The translations under genes were made by a program, and so were the position numbers. Source: JASHPR01 sp963833885 (GTDB lineage: Bacteria > Actinomycetota > Actinomycetes > Streptosporangiales > Streptosporangiaceae). Taken from it: a stretch of 64,000 bases of DNA. Numbering within the stretch: position 1 is the first letter of the stretch; every line of letters begins with the position of its first letter. The stretch is from contig CAWHZU010000012.1 of NCBI GenBank assembly GCA_963833885.1, positions 1 through 64,000 on the forward strand, given 5' to 3'. Below, in pieces: positions 36,519-45,068 of this stretch. The notes beneath the pieces were generated by a model. It saw only the letters and a program-made list of their open reading frames with translations, ran no database searches and was not told the DNA's origin.

Positions 36519-37954
36519 TCAGTCGGCGGCCCCGGCCTGGCCCAGAGCGGCACGATGCAGACCTGCCCCGACTGGTGCCGGTGGCGCGATCCGCACGGCT
36601 AGCAGGTAGAGCACGAAGGCCACGATGCCCCCACGATCCACGAGATATCGACGCCGCCAAGCGAGCTCACCAGCGGCCCGGTGTAGAACTCCTGGCTTAT
36701 GAACGGGACCTCCGCGGCGACCGCGATGATGTAGGGAATCAGGCCGCGCCAGATGAAGCCCGGGTACTGCCCATTGGGCGTGAAGAACGACGGCACGTCG
36801 TAGTTACCGTGCCGGACGATGTAGAAGTCGGCGAGGTTGATGGCCGACCACGGAATGAAGACGAACAGCAGGACGGCGAGGAATTCCTCTACCTTGGGCA
36901 CGAACGAGGTATAACCGAAGAGGGCCGCCAGGACGCCCGCGACGAGCAGCAGGCCGCAGCCGACGACGCGCGTGGATATCTTGTCGCGTACATCCCGGAA
37001 GCAGCTCGCGATCGTCGCGATCGCCAGCATGCCGGTGTATACGTTCAGCACGTCGGAGCCGATGAGGCTGATCGCCATGATCGGCAGGATCCAGATGCCG
37101 CAGATCGTCTTGACGGCGACCGGGACGTTCGAGCCGGCGATCGGCAGCAGGCTGCCGATGTAGCCGCCGAGGATGCCAAGGAAGATGGTGGGAATGGCGT
37201 TGCCGAGCATGACCGCCCAGAACGGCCCGCGGGCACGGACATTCTTCGGCAGGTAGCGCGAGTAGTCCGACACGTAGGGCGCCCAGCTGAGCATATTCGT
37301 CGCGGCAAGCGCGACCACCGTCATGAAAAGCGGGAAGCTCGCCAGGTGGAAGCCGGTCATGCTGTGCGGGAAGTGATGGCTGCTGCCGTAGATCGCCGTC
37401 TGAATGATGACCACGATGAAGGTGGCGACGAGAATCAGGAACATCCACCGCTGCCAGCGATGCACCCAGTCGTACCCGTACAGCGCGAGAAATGCGACGG
37501 GTATGGCCACGATGATGATCCAGACCGGGATGCTGACACTCGAGATCATCACGTTCATGGACTGCGCCTGGACGACCATCTGGGCTGCCAGGTAACCGAA
37601 GTCGAGCACGACGGAGGCTGCCAGGACGAACAGGGATCCGTAGAACCCGAACTGAGCGCGGCTCTGGATCATCTGCGGGACGCCGAGTCTCGGGCCCTGC
37701 ACTGCGTGGAAGCCGACCAGCAGCAGCCCGAGGACCGTGCCGATAGCCCACGCTAGGACGCCCCAGAAGAAGTTCCCGACGATCTCGACCGCGATCGCCC
37801 CGAGCAGGATGCCCAGGATCGTCAGCGTCGCGCTGAACCAGAGCGTGAACTGATCGCGCACTCGCCCGTGACGTTCGTCCTCGGGGACGTAGTCGATGGA
37901 GCGGACCTCGATCTCACCGAGCTTTTCACTGGAACTCGCCCTCACGTCAGACAT
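36519..37954 (-). CDS. NCS1 family permease, second copy, frameshift near the C-terminus
   Basis: An NCS1 carrier of about 477 aa, related to the one at 30.9-32.3 kb: GVPQMIQSRAQFGFYGSLFV, SWAPYVSDYSRYLP, NLADFYIVRHGNYDV. The last helix continues in another frame (IVAFVLYLLAVRIAPP), showing a lost base near 36630; the corrected stop is at 36519. The ATG at 37952-37954 follows GGAGAGGAGCTTCCTAC. It heads the minus-strand unit behind a consensus-like promoter 210 bp upstream. Two different NCS1 permeases in one unit suggest uptake of two related heterocycles, or of a substrate and its derivative. Confidence 0.85.
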
Positions 37955-38163
37955 GTAGGAAGCTCCTCTCCCCTGCGCCACGTGCGGATATCTGAGTAGT
38001 GGATGACCTCCCGGCCGAAGCCTGGATCGCTCGATGTCGGCCTTGAATTGACTTGTGCGAAAGGACACCGGCGCGCAGCCGACGGCCACGAATCCCTTCC
38101 AGACCAGCAAGGACGAAGGTCCTGCCGGACTGGCGAGAGCATCCCCGACCGCAGACAGGCCAG

Positions 38164-38193
38164 AGATTACAATCACTTGGTGTGGACTGTCAA
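38164..38193 (-). promoter_or_regulatory. Promoter with GTTGACAG box (minus-strand unit)
   Basis: On the minus strand TTGACA (38188-38193) and TAATCT (38164-38169) are separated by 18 bp. The -35 lies within TTGTTGACAG, one of five GTTGACAG boxes in 38.1-45.1 kb. It faces the NCS1 gene starting at 37954. Confidence 0.65.
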
Positions 38194-38285
38194 CAATCGT
38201 CAGTAGACTTGTCGGCTCGCACTCGCACGCGTGTAGGTGACGCTACCGGCCGATCCAGCGAAGGCACTATGTCTCTAGCTAACAG

Positions 38286-38315
38286 TTGACAGCAGGCGGC
38301 CAACAATGCTGGAAT
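38286..38315 (+). promoter_or_regulatory. Promoter with GTTGACAG box (aldehyde dehydrogenase unit)
   Basis: TTGACA (38286-38291), an 18-bp spacer and TGGAAT (38310-38315), within CTAGCTAACAGTTGACAG. It is divergent from the previous promoter, 92 bp away. It closely resembles the promoter at 41572, including TGCTGGAATC and a downstream CTGTGAC-TTGATG stretch. Confidence 0.6.
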
Positions 38316-38352
38316 CGCCGTGACCTTCCCCGTTCGCTGGCAGGGGTGCGCT

Positions 38353-38475
38353 GTGACCGTTGATGAGCGCAGCAACGTGGGCCCGAGCGTGCGTTGCTCG
38401 ATCTGTCCTTTCACGCCAGTACCCTGGCGGCGTCTCCTGCCGGTGTCAGTGCCGGGCCATCCGTCCATCCCGTGA
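38353..38475 (+). other. Relic of a duplicated gene start (40-codon frame)
   Basis: A GTG frame opens VTVDERSNVG, comparable to VTIDAHMHVG of the amidohydrolase at 41643, and lies at nearly the same distance from an almost identical promoter (67 versus 71 bp). After a few codons the similarity is lost, and the frame ends at 38475. It looks like a copied promoter plus gene start, now serving as the leader for the dehydrogenase gene. It could still be translated as a leader peptide. Confidence 0.35.
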
Positions 38476-38614
38476 TACACCCAGGTGGCCGCGCCAGTGC
38501 GGGGGTGGGTTCGCGTGGTCCAGCACCTGGCGGGGCCACGGATGTGGGGCCGCTGGGCGGGTCAGAGGCCTTGAAACGGGCGCAGATCAATGATGGGGAA
38601 GGCAGGGCGATTGC

Positions 38615-40117
38615 ATGACTGCAGATCCGGTGGCTGCTTATGTGGCGGGCCGCGAATTCCGGATGCTGATCGACGGTGAGTTCGCCGACGCCGGGCAGGC
38701 TGCAGTCAGAGAGGTGATCGACCCGTCCACGGGCCGGGTCGTCGGGGAGGTGCCAGAGGCGTCCCCGGCGGACGTGACGGCCGCGGTGGCGGCGGCGAGC
38801 GCGGCGCAGCCCGGCTGGCAGGCACTGGGCGTCGACGGGCGGGCCGAATGCTTCCGCCGCTTCGGCGAGCTGCTGAGCGAGCGGCGCGAAGAACTCGCGA
38901 TGCTGGACGCTCTGGACTCGGGCAACCCGGTGCGCGCAATGCGCATCGACATCGACTTGTGCAAGCCGTATCTGGCCGGCTGGCCGCAGTTGGCCCGCTG
39001 GCTGTCCGGCGAGGTGATCCCCGGCAGCCCCGGCCGCCTGCACTACACGACGTACCGGCCGTACGGGGTCGTGGGACGGATCACTGCGTTCAACCATCCG
39101 GTGATGTTCGCCGCGACACGGCCGCTGCCGGCGCTGATTACCGGCAACACGGTGGTGCTCAAGCCGGCTCCGCAGGTATCGCTCTCCTCGCTGGCACTTG
39201 CCCAGCTGTTCGCTGAGGCGTTCCCGCCGGGGGTGGTCAACGTGGTGACCGGAGGCGCCGAGGCCGGTGACGCGCTGGTAAGCCACCCGGCCGTGAAGCG
39301 GCTCGCCTTCACCGGCTCGGTTCCCACCGGCCTGGTCATCCAGCGCCGGGCGGCCGAGTCCGGTCACGTCAAGCACATCTCGCTGGAGCTCGGCGGCAAG
39401 AACGCGATGGTCGTGTTCCCCGATGCGGACGTCGAGGAGGCAGTGGCCGGCGCGATCTTCGGGATGAACTTCACGACGTGCCAGGGCCAGTCCTGCGGGT
39501 CCAATTCGCGGGTGCTGGTGCACCGGCGCAGCTACGACGAATTCGTCGCCCGCGCGGCCGAGCAGCTTCGCGGCTACACGGTTGGCGTTGCCTACGACGA
39601 CAACACCGACATGGGCCCGCTGGTCAGCGCCCAGCAGTACGAGAGGGTCAACCGCTACCTCGAGGCGGGCGTGCGGGAGGGCGCCACGCTCGTGACGGGC
39701 GGCGAGCACCCGGAGGGCGCGCCATCGGGCGGCTACTACGTGACGCCGGCCGTCTTCGCCGACGTCCGGGGAGAAATGTCGATCGCCCGCGAGGAGATCT
39801 TCGGGCCAGTGATCAGCATCCTGCCGTGGGATGACTACGACCAGATGATCGAGCTGGCGAATGCCGTGGAGCTCGGCCTCACCGCCAGCGTATGGACCAG
39901 GGACCTGGACTTGGCACACCAGACCGCCGACCGGCTGGACGCCGGATACGTCTGGGTGAACGACAGCACCATCCACTACTTCGGCACCCCGTTCGGCGGG
40001 ACGAAGGACAGCGGGATCGGCCGGGAGGAAGGCCGCGACGAGCTGTTCAGCTACCTGGAGACCAAGGCGGTGCACCTGAAGCTGGGTGACCCGCGCGCCG
40101 CGTTCGCGCGGATGTAA
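38615..40117 (+). CDS. NAD(P)-dependent aldehyde dehydrogenase, second
   Basis: A 500-aa ALDH: AFNHPVMFAATRPLPALITG for the cofactor site, FTGSVPTGLVIQRRA, catalytic Glu in LELGGKNAMVVFPDAD, catalytic Cys in TCQGQSCGSNSRVLV, and EEIFGPVISILPWDD. The HP in place of the usual WN (FNHP versus PWNLP) puts it in a subgroup that often acts on semialdehydes or betaine-like aldehydes; that is inference. It lies 300 bp after its promoter and 62 bp before an alcohol dehydrogenase gene, so alcohol and aldehyde steps are paired. Confidence 0.9.
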   Translation: MTADPVAAYVAGREFRMLIDGEFADAGQAAVREVIDPSTGRVVGEVPEASPADVTAAVAAASAAQPGWQALGVDGRAECFRRFGELLSERREELAMLDALDSGNPVRAMRIDIDLCKPYLAGWPQLARWLSGEVIPGSPGRLHYTTYRPYGVVGRITAFNHPVMFAATRPLPALITGNTVVLKPAPQVSLSSLALAQLFAEAFPPGVVNVVTGGAEAGDALVSHPAVKRLAFTGSVPTGLVIQRRAAESGHVKHISLELGGKNAMVVFPDADVEEAVAGAIFGMNFTTCQGQSCGSNSRVLVHRRSYDEFVARAAEQLRGYTVGVAYDDNTDMGPLVSAQQYERVNRYLEAGVREGATLVTGGEHPEGAPSGGYYVTPAVFADVRGEMSIAREEIFGPVISILPWDDYDQMIELANAVELGLTASVWTRDLDLAHQTADRLDAGYVWVNDSTIHYFGTPFGGTKDSGIGREEGRDELFSYLETKAVHLKLGDPRAAFARM

Positions 40118-40179
40118 ACCGGCCCGTACGAGCGGCAGCACGGCAGCCGACACGCCAGCAAGAGGGCAGGTGATGCAGG

Positions 40180-41295
40180 TTGAGTCCGGCCGAGTTCTCA
40201 GTCAGCACGAAGGTGATCAGCGGCCTGGGCAGCCTCGCCCGGCTCACCGGCGAAGTGGAGCAGTCCGGCGCGCGCCGGCTCGCGGTGGTTGCGGACCGGG
40301 GCGTGGCCGACGCTGGCCTGCTGGCCGAGGTGCTGCAGGGCGTGGACAGCAGCGCGATCGCTGTCACGCTGCTGGTCGACCCGGATCCGGATGTGGCGGC
40401 GGCAGAGCACGCGGCCGCCGCGGCCCGTGCTGCCGAGTGCGACCTGGTGCTGGCCGTTGGCGGCGGGAGCGCCCTGGCGGTGGGAAAGGCCACGGCGATC
40501 CGGCTGGCCAATGACGGCCGCATCGACACGTACCAGGGCGCCAACCAGGTCCCGGCGCCTCCGGCACCGACGATCGCGATCCCGACCACGGCGGGGAGCG
40601 GCAGCGAGGTGTCGAAGGTGCTGGTCCTGCACGAGCCCGGCAGGAAGGACGAGCTCGTCGTGCGGGCCGACGGCTGCGAGCCTCGCGTCGCCATCCTCGA
40701 CGGGACCGTGCTGCGACGGCTTCCCCGTGATCCGCTCCTGTACGCGGGGCTCGACGCCTTGTCGCACGCGATGGAGGCTCAGTGGGCCAGGCGCGGATCC
40801 TGGTTTACGGCCGCACTTGGCGAGGCCGCCGCACGGGAGATCATTGAGGCTCTCCCCGAAGTCGCGGAGGGAGCACGCAACGGCGCGAACCGCAGCGGGG
40901 ACAACGACGAATCCCTGCAGCGCCTGATCGACGCGAGCTGCGCGGCGAACATGGCCTGCGGTAACAGCGGGCTCACCCTCGTGCACGCACTCTCGACGGC
41001 GCCGTCTGTCCACCTGCCGCACGGGCTGAAGAACGGCATCCTGCTGCCCTATGTCGCGAGCTTCAACGAGGAGGTCTCCGCGCCGGTGACGAGGTCGCTG
41101 ATTGCGCAGATCGGACCCCTCTACCGCACGCTCGGCTTCCGGCCGGTGTTTCCGTCGGGCCTGGCTGAGACCGACGCGGCAGACGCGATGGTGGCGGCCA
41201 GTTCGGGTCACCCGTTCCGCGCCAACAACATCCGGGAATCCGGCGACGCCGAGCTCTTCGGGATGCTGGAGGAGGCCGGCCTGCCGCGGAGGTGA
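40180..41295 (+). CDS. Iron-containing alcohol dehydrogenase
   Basis: A 371-aa Fe-ADH family protein with the cofactor motif LVLAVGGGSALAVGKA, the family block IPTTAGSGSEVSKVLVL, and metal ligands in GLDALSHAMEA, LTLVHALS and VHLPHGLKNGILLPY. It oxidises alcohols or reduces aldehydes (maleylacetate reductases belong to the same superfamily). TTG 40180 seems the start, with AGG nearby. It probably feeds the adjacent ALDH. Confidence 0.87.
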   Translation: MSPAEFSVSTKVISGLGSLARLTGEVEQSGARRLAVVADRGVADAGLLAEVLQGVDSSAIAVTLLVDPDPDVAAAEHAAAAARAAECDLVLAVGGGSALAVGKATAIRLANDGRIDTYQGANQVPAPPAPTIAIPTTAGSGSEVSKVLVLHEPGRKDELVVRADGCEPRVAILDGTVLRRLPRDPLLYAGLDALSHAMEAQWARRGSWFTAALGEAAAREIIEALPEVAEGARNGANRSGDNDESLQRLIDASCAANMACGNSGLTLVHALSTAPSVHLPHGLKNGILLPYVASFNEEVSAPVTRSLIAQIGPLYRTLGFRPVFPSGLAETDAADAMVAASSGHPFRANNIRESGDAELFGMLEEAGLPRR

Positions 41296-41642
41296 TCGAG
41301 GACCTGCAGCAGCGCCGCGAGCTCGCGCGCTGTCGCTGCAGGATCACGCGGATTTGCCGCCTCGTCGTCGCCCTCCAGGCTCACGGCGTACTGAGACCGG
41401 GGACACGGCTCTCGTCGGCCGATGTCCTCGGCCGGTACCCTGGCTCTGCGGGATACCAGTCACCGCGATGCGCATTCCGCAGCCCGACCGAGGTCGCGCT
41501 GCCGCTCCCCTCAGCCCCGGGACGGCCGTCCCCAGGACCGCGTTGGGTCGCTAGTTGTCATCAGCTAGCAGTTGACAGCTAACCCGATTCGGTGCTGGAA
41601 TCAGCCGAAGGAAGCTGCCTCTCGTCACCCTGGGGTGAATCT
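41296..41642 (+). promoter_or_regulatory. Intergenic region with GTTGACAG promoter (TTGACA at 41572-41577)
   Basis: The 347-bp gap contains TTGACA (41572-41577), an 18-bp spacer and TGGAAT (41596-41601). The -35 overlaps CTAGCAGTTGACAGCTAAC. Transcription would start near 41608, 35 nt before the amidohydrolase GTG. The copy of the box here has a second partly matching GTTGTCATCAG 20 bp upstream. I see nothing else in the gap. Confidence 0.62.
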
Positions 41643-42356
41643 GTGACTATTGATGCGCACATGCATGTCGGCGAGTTCCCGTTGTTCAATGTGCGCCTCG
41701 ATGCCGAGGGACTGGCCGGAATTTTCAGCAAGCATCAGATCAACGCCGGCATGGTCTTCCATCCCAACAACGCCATGGTCCGGGAGGTCATTGAGGGGAT
41801 CGAGCCGGCCTACGGCTTCTACTGGGCGAACCCCAAGCAGCCGGGCTTCGTCGAGGAGGCCGCCACCTTCCTCGATCATCCTAAATTCCTCGGGGTCAAG
41901 ATGCACCCGCTGCTGGATGGGTATCACCCCAACGACCCACTGGTTCACCCGCTGATCGAGCTTCTCGTGGAGCGGGACATTCCGGTGCTGATCCACTGCG
42001 GGCACCCGATATTCACCCTGCCGTGGAGCATCGAGGAGCTCATCGTTAACTTCCCCGAGGCCAAGGTGATTCTTGGCCACATGGGCCACGGCAACATTAT
42101 TTACATCAATGCCTGTATCGACATTGCAGACCGGCATCCCAACGTCTACCTGGAAACATCCGGCATGCCGGAGCACGCGAAGATCGCCGCAGCAGTCGAG
42201 CGCGTGGGTCATCGCGTGCTGTACGGATCGGACGCCCCGTTCCACGATCCGTCGGTTGAGATGCTGAAGGTCAAAGTGAGCGGACTGGATGACGCCGGCG
42301 TGCAAGCGGTTCTGCACGACAACGCTCAGCGTCTCTTCTTCGGCGGAAAGGACTAG
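41643..42356 (+). CDS. ACMSD-type amidohydrolase (amidohydrolase 2 family)
   Basis: A 237-aa TIM-barrel enzyme starting (GTG) TIDAHMHVGEFPLF with the metal pair H6-x-H8. Further motifs are GVKMHPLLDGYHPND, VLIHCGHPIFTLPW, VILGHMGHGN and the late Asp in LYGSDAPFHDPS. The family contains nonoxidative decarboxylases of aromatic acids (ACMSD, γ-resorcylate decarboxylase) and hydrolases. I reject an upstream in-frame start at 41592 because it falls inside the -10 box. It is followed 6 bp later by the aminotransferase, so both act in one pathway. Confidence 0.8.
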   Translation: MTIDAHMHVGEFPLFNVRLDAEGLAGIFSKHQINAGMVFHPNNAMVREVIEGIEPAYGFYWANPKQPGFVEEAATFLDHPKFLGVKMHPLLDGYHPNDPLVHPLIELLVERDIPVLIHCGHPIFTLPWSIEELIVNFPEAKVILGHMGHGNIIYINACIDIADRHPNVYLETSGMPEHAKIAAAVERVGHRVLYGSDAPFHDPSVEMLKVKVSGLDDAGVQAVLHDNAQRLFFGGKD

Positions 42357-42362
42357 CCAGGA

Positions 42363-43529
42363 ATGCGCGATCCGGATTTCACGCTAACCGCAGGGCCCAC
42401 GGCGGCATCCCCGGCCACGCTTGCGGCGCTTGGCAGCCCGATAACGTATCACTACGACCCGGTCTTCCTGGAGGCCTTCCGGCGCACCGAGGCGAAGGTC
42501 GGACAGCTGTTCCAGACGCAGAACGAAATCATCCTGCTGCAGGGCGAGGCCGTCCTCGGCCTGGAGGCGGCGGCCCGCTCGCTCGTACGCCCGGGGATGC
42601 GGGTGCTGAACCTGGCGTCCGGGGTCTTCGGCAAGGGCATGGGCACCCGGCTCAAGGCGCTGGGCGCTGATGTGGCCGAGCTGGAGGTCGCGTACAACGA
42701 CGTGGTCGATCCGGGAGCAGTGGCTGACTACCTCGACGCCCACCCGGGAATTGAGCTGGTGGCCGTGGTCCATTCGGAGACACCGTCGGGAACGCTGCAC
42801 GACTGCTCGGCGATTGGCCCGATCGCGCGGGCGCACGGCGCGGTGACGCTGGTGGATGCCGTGTCCTCGCTGGGCGGCGTGCCGTTCGAGGTGGACGCCT
42901 GGCAGCTGGACGTCTGCGTCGCCGGCCCGCAGAAGTGCCTGGCCGGGCCGCCCGGTATCGCGCTGGTCTCGGTCAGCGACGCGGCGTGGAAGATGATCGA
43001 GGCGAACCCCGATGCGCCGCGGGCCTCGTACCTGTCGCTGCTGGACTGGCGCGAGCGATGGCACGGCGAGGGCCGGTTCCCGTTCACGCCGCTGGTGAAC
43101 GACATCAACGGCCTTGAGGCCGCGTGCGATCAGCTGCTCGAAGAGGGGCTGGAGGCCGCGTTCGCCCGCCACCACCGCGCCGGGGCGGCATGCCGGGCCG
43201 GGGTCCGGGCGATGGGCCTGGAGATCTGGCCGAGGACCGAGGAAATCGCGGCCGCCTGCGTGACCGCGATCAAGGTTCCCGACGGAATCGATCATGAGGC
43301 CGTCCGGGCTCACGCAAGGGCTAACTACGGCGTGATGATCTCCCACGGGCAGGGCGCCGGAAACCTCGTCCGGATCGGTCACATGGGCCCGTCCGCCAAC
43401 TCGATGTATCCGGTAGTCGGGCTGGCGGCACTGGGCCGCACCCTGGCCGACCTTGGTGCCGACGTCCGCATCGGCGACGGCCTCGAAGCCGCGCTTGCCG
43501 TGCTCGCCGACAACTCCTTAGCGGCGTAG
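42363..43529 (+). CDS. Class V aminotransferase (alanine-glyoxylate / pyridoxamine-pyruvate type)
   Basis: A 388-aa PLP enzyme. The Schiff-base lysine is K191 (VAGPQKCLAGPPG), preceded by HSETPSGTLHD and LVDAVSSLGGVPFEVD as in the alanine-glyoxylate aminotransferase group. Pyridoxamine-pyruvate aminotransferase of vitamin B6 catabolism belongs to this group and has the same size. Substrate cannot be decided from sequence. It lies in the amidohydrolase unit and converges with the GntR gene 28 bp away. Confidence 0.85.
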   Translation: MRDPDFTLTAGPTAASPATLAALGSPITYHYDPVFLEAFRRTEAKVGQLFQTQNEIILLQGEAVLGLEAAARSLVRPGMRVLNLASGVFGKGMGTRLKALGADVAELEVAYNDVVDPGAVADYLDAHPGIELVAVVHSETPSGTLHDCSAIGPIARAHGAVTLVDAVSSLGGVPFEVDAWQLDVCVAGPQKCLAGPPGIALVSVSDAAWKMIEANPDAPRASYLSLLDWRERWHGEGRFPFTPLVNDINGLEAACDQLLEEGLEAAFARHHRAGAACRAGVRAMGLEIWPRTEEIAAACVTAIKVPDGIDHEAVRAHARANYGVMISHGQGAGNLVRIGHMGPSANSMYPVVGLAALGRTLADLGADVRIGDGLEAALAVLADNSLAA

Positions 43530-43557
43530 TTCCGGCGGGCCGGGGCCGCTGAGCTTG

Positions 43558-44250
43558 TCAGCTCGCGGTGCCACTGGCGGTCAGGGTGCCCCAGTCCTGC
43601 GCACCGAGGGATTCCCGCAGGCGCTCGCCCGGGACCCGGACGTGCGCCGCAGCCAGCGCGGCGGCCTCGTCCGCGTCGCGCTCCCTGATGGCCGCGAGGA
43701 TCGCGCGGTGCTCGCTGACGGAGTTCTCCAGGTTGCCCCGCAGGGCCAGCGTCTGCGGCTGGAACCGGCCGGTCTCGGCGACCAGGCGCCGGTGCACCTC
43801 CACCAGCTTCTCGTTTCCGCTGAGCTCGCACAGCAGGTCATGGAACGAGACGTTGGCCGCGAAGAAGTCAGCGACCGCGTCGTTCTTCGCGTGCGCGGCC
43901 ATCTTGTCCACGAGCTCGCTGAGACTATCCAGGTCCGACTCGGATACCCGCGGCACGGCCAGCCTGACGGCGAGGACCTCCAGCGCTTCCCGGACCTGGT
44001 AGGCGTCGACCAGCTCGCGGGGCGTGATCGCCCGGACCTCGGCGCCGCGGCGCGGCCGCACGGTCACAAGGCCGTCGGCCGCGAGCCTGCCCATCGCCTC
44101 GCGGATCGGGCCCCTGCTGACCGACAGCTGCTTGGACAGCGCTACCTCAGACAGCTCGGTGCCGGGCGGCAGGCGATTCGCCATGATCTCGGCGTGAAGG
44201 TGCTCGTACACCCGCTGCCACAGCGTTGAGTTGTCAAATGCCGGAGTCAC
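43558..44250 (-). CDS. GntR family regulator, FCD (FadR/VanR) type
   Basis: A 230-aa regulator. N-terminal winged helix: YEHLHAEIMANRLPPG, then LSEVALSKQLSVSRGPIREA (helix-turn-helix), then LAADGLVTVRPRRGAEV. C-terminal all-helical FCD domain with candidate metal ligands in VSFHDLLCELSGN. FCD regulators usually repress catabolic operons and bind their substrates or intermediates. It is the only regulator inside the supercluster, so I propose it recognises the GTTGACAG boxes; this is inference. The GTG start follows AGGGAGG. Confidence 0.85.
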   Translation of the reverse strand: MTPAFDNSTLWQRVYEHLHAEIMANRLPPGTELSEVALSKQLSVSRGPIREAMGRLAADGLVTVRPRRGAEVRAITPRELVDAYQVREALEVLAVRLAVPRVSESDLDSLSELVDKMAAHAKNDAVADFFAANVSFHDLLCELSGNEKLVEVHRRLVAETGRFQPQTLALRGNLENSVSEHRAILAAIRERDADEAAALAAAHVRVPGERLRESLGAQDWGTLTASGTAS

Positions 44251-44729
44251 CGGGCCTCCCTAGATCAGTGATCCTCGCGGTTCAGTGGTCGCAGCCGATC
44301 GCTGAACGTCCAGTTGTGGCGCTGATAGAGCGGTTGTGCCAGACGCACGCTGCCATGGCCAGCACGTGCTGGGCGACGCGCCTACTCGCACGGCACGATC
44401 TGGTCGCGCAGCGCTAGGCACAGCTTCAGCCCCCAGTACTAGCGGTTGTGGGCGGCGCAGTAACCGTCGTTCGCCCACCCGGTAAGGATCAGCGGCGCAG
44501 CGGTCCTGAGCCGCCCGCGTCAGCCAGGCTCCTCGGACAGTAAGGGAAACAGGTGCCCCGGCCGCGCCATAAGGAAGGTATCCGCGTCTACGTTCGCAAA
44601 CGATCATGGATGCCCTCCCTTCCCATGTCGTGATCGGCCGGCACTCCAGCGTCGGCCGGATGGGATCACTGATCTAGGCACGCCGCCGGAGCGATTGCTT
44701 ATCTAGCTGTTGACAGATTACAGTTGGAA

Positions 44730-44755
44730 CCTGACACAGACTATCATGTGTCAGG
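44730..44755. promoter_or_regulatory. Perfect 8-bp inverted repeat, operator candidate
   Basis: CCTGACAC and GTGTCAGG flank a 10-bp spacer. It lies 14 bp after a GTTGACAG box, and the arms contain TGACA/TGTCA as in the boxes. It may bind the GntR protein or another factor, or mark an attenuator. Confidence 0.4.
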
Positions 44756-45006
44756 CGAGGCGGAGTCCGTCGCCAGCGCGGAGAGGCGGGCGGCCCGGAT
44801 GTCAGATCGCGGCCTGTACCGGATGGCCTTACCTATTACACCGCCCCGCGCCCCTCGAGCGCTTCGCATCACCCATCACACCACCCGGCACCCCCTCGGG
44901 CGCTTCGCTGGACCGGAACCGCCGCCGATCCGCACCTCCTTCTGTACGCCGTGTAGCCGCGCACTCACGAGCGAGCCAGGCTTGGTACTTCGCCATGAGT
45001 CATCTG

Positions 45007-45036
45007 TTGACAGTCGGCAGTTTTGCGACTTACGTT
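45007..45036 (+). promoter_or_regulatory. Promoter with GTTGACAG box (monooxygenase operon)
   Basis: TTGACA (45007-45012), an 18-bp spacer and TACGTT (45031-45036). The -35 is within ATCTGTTGACAG. Predicted transcription start is near 45043, 26 nt before the LLM gene ATG. Confidence 0.6.
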
Positions 45037-45068
45037 GGCCCCGGAGTCTGAGCGATCCCGGAGGACAC

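Larger units (their letters stand above)
44251..45068. promoter_or_regulatory. Long regulatory gap before the monooxygenase operon
   Basis: An 818-bp gap without a convincing gene. It holds a GTTGACAG box at 44709-44716 (CTAGCTGTTGACAG) and, 13 bp further, a perfect inverted repeat CCTGACAC (44730-44737) / GTGTCAGG (44748-44755) around a TATCAT. Two imperfect tandem units near 44835-44867 and 44876-44910 both end in GCGCTTCGC. An open frame starting at 44724 continues into the monooxygenase but has low-complexity content; I treat it as non-coding. Confidence 0.5.

Noticed and set aside
38411..40153. A 580-residue minus-strand open frame opposite the second aldehyde dehydrogenase
   Set aside because: Antisense shadow; the plus strand has all the aldehyde dehydrogenase catalytic motifs.
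44835..44910. Possible CRISPR-like repeats
   Set aside because: Only two imperfect units without a spacer of regular length and no cas genes in the window.
44724..45068. N-terminal extension of the monooxygenase gene
   Set aside because: The extension is low-complexity, contains the promoter at 45007 and starts at TTG without a ribosome site; ATG 45069 has GGAGGAC.
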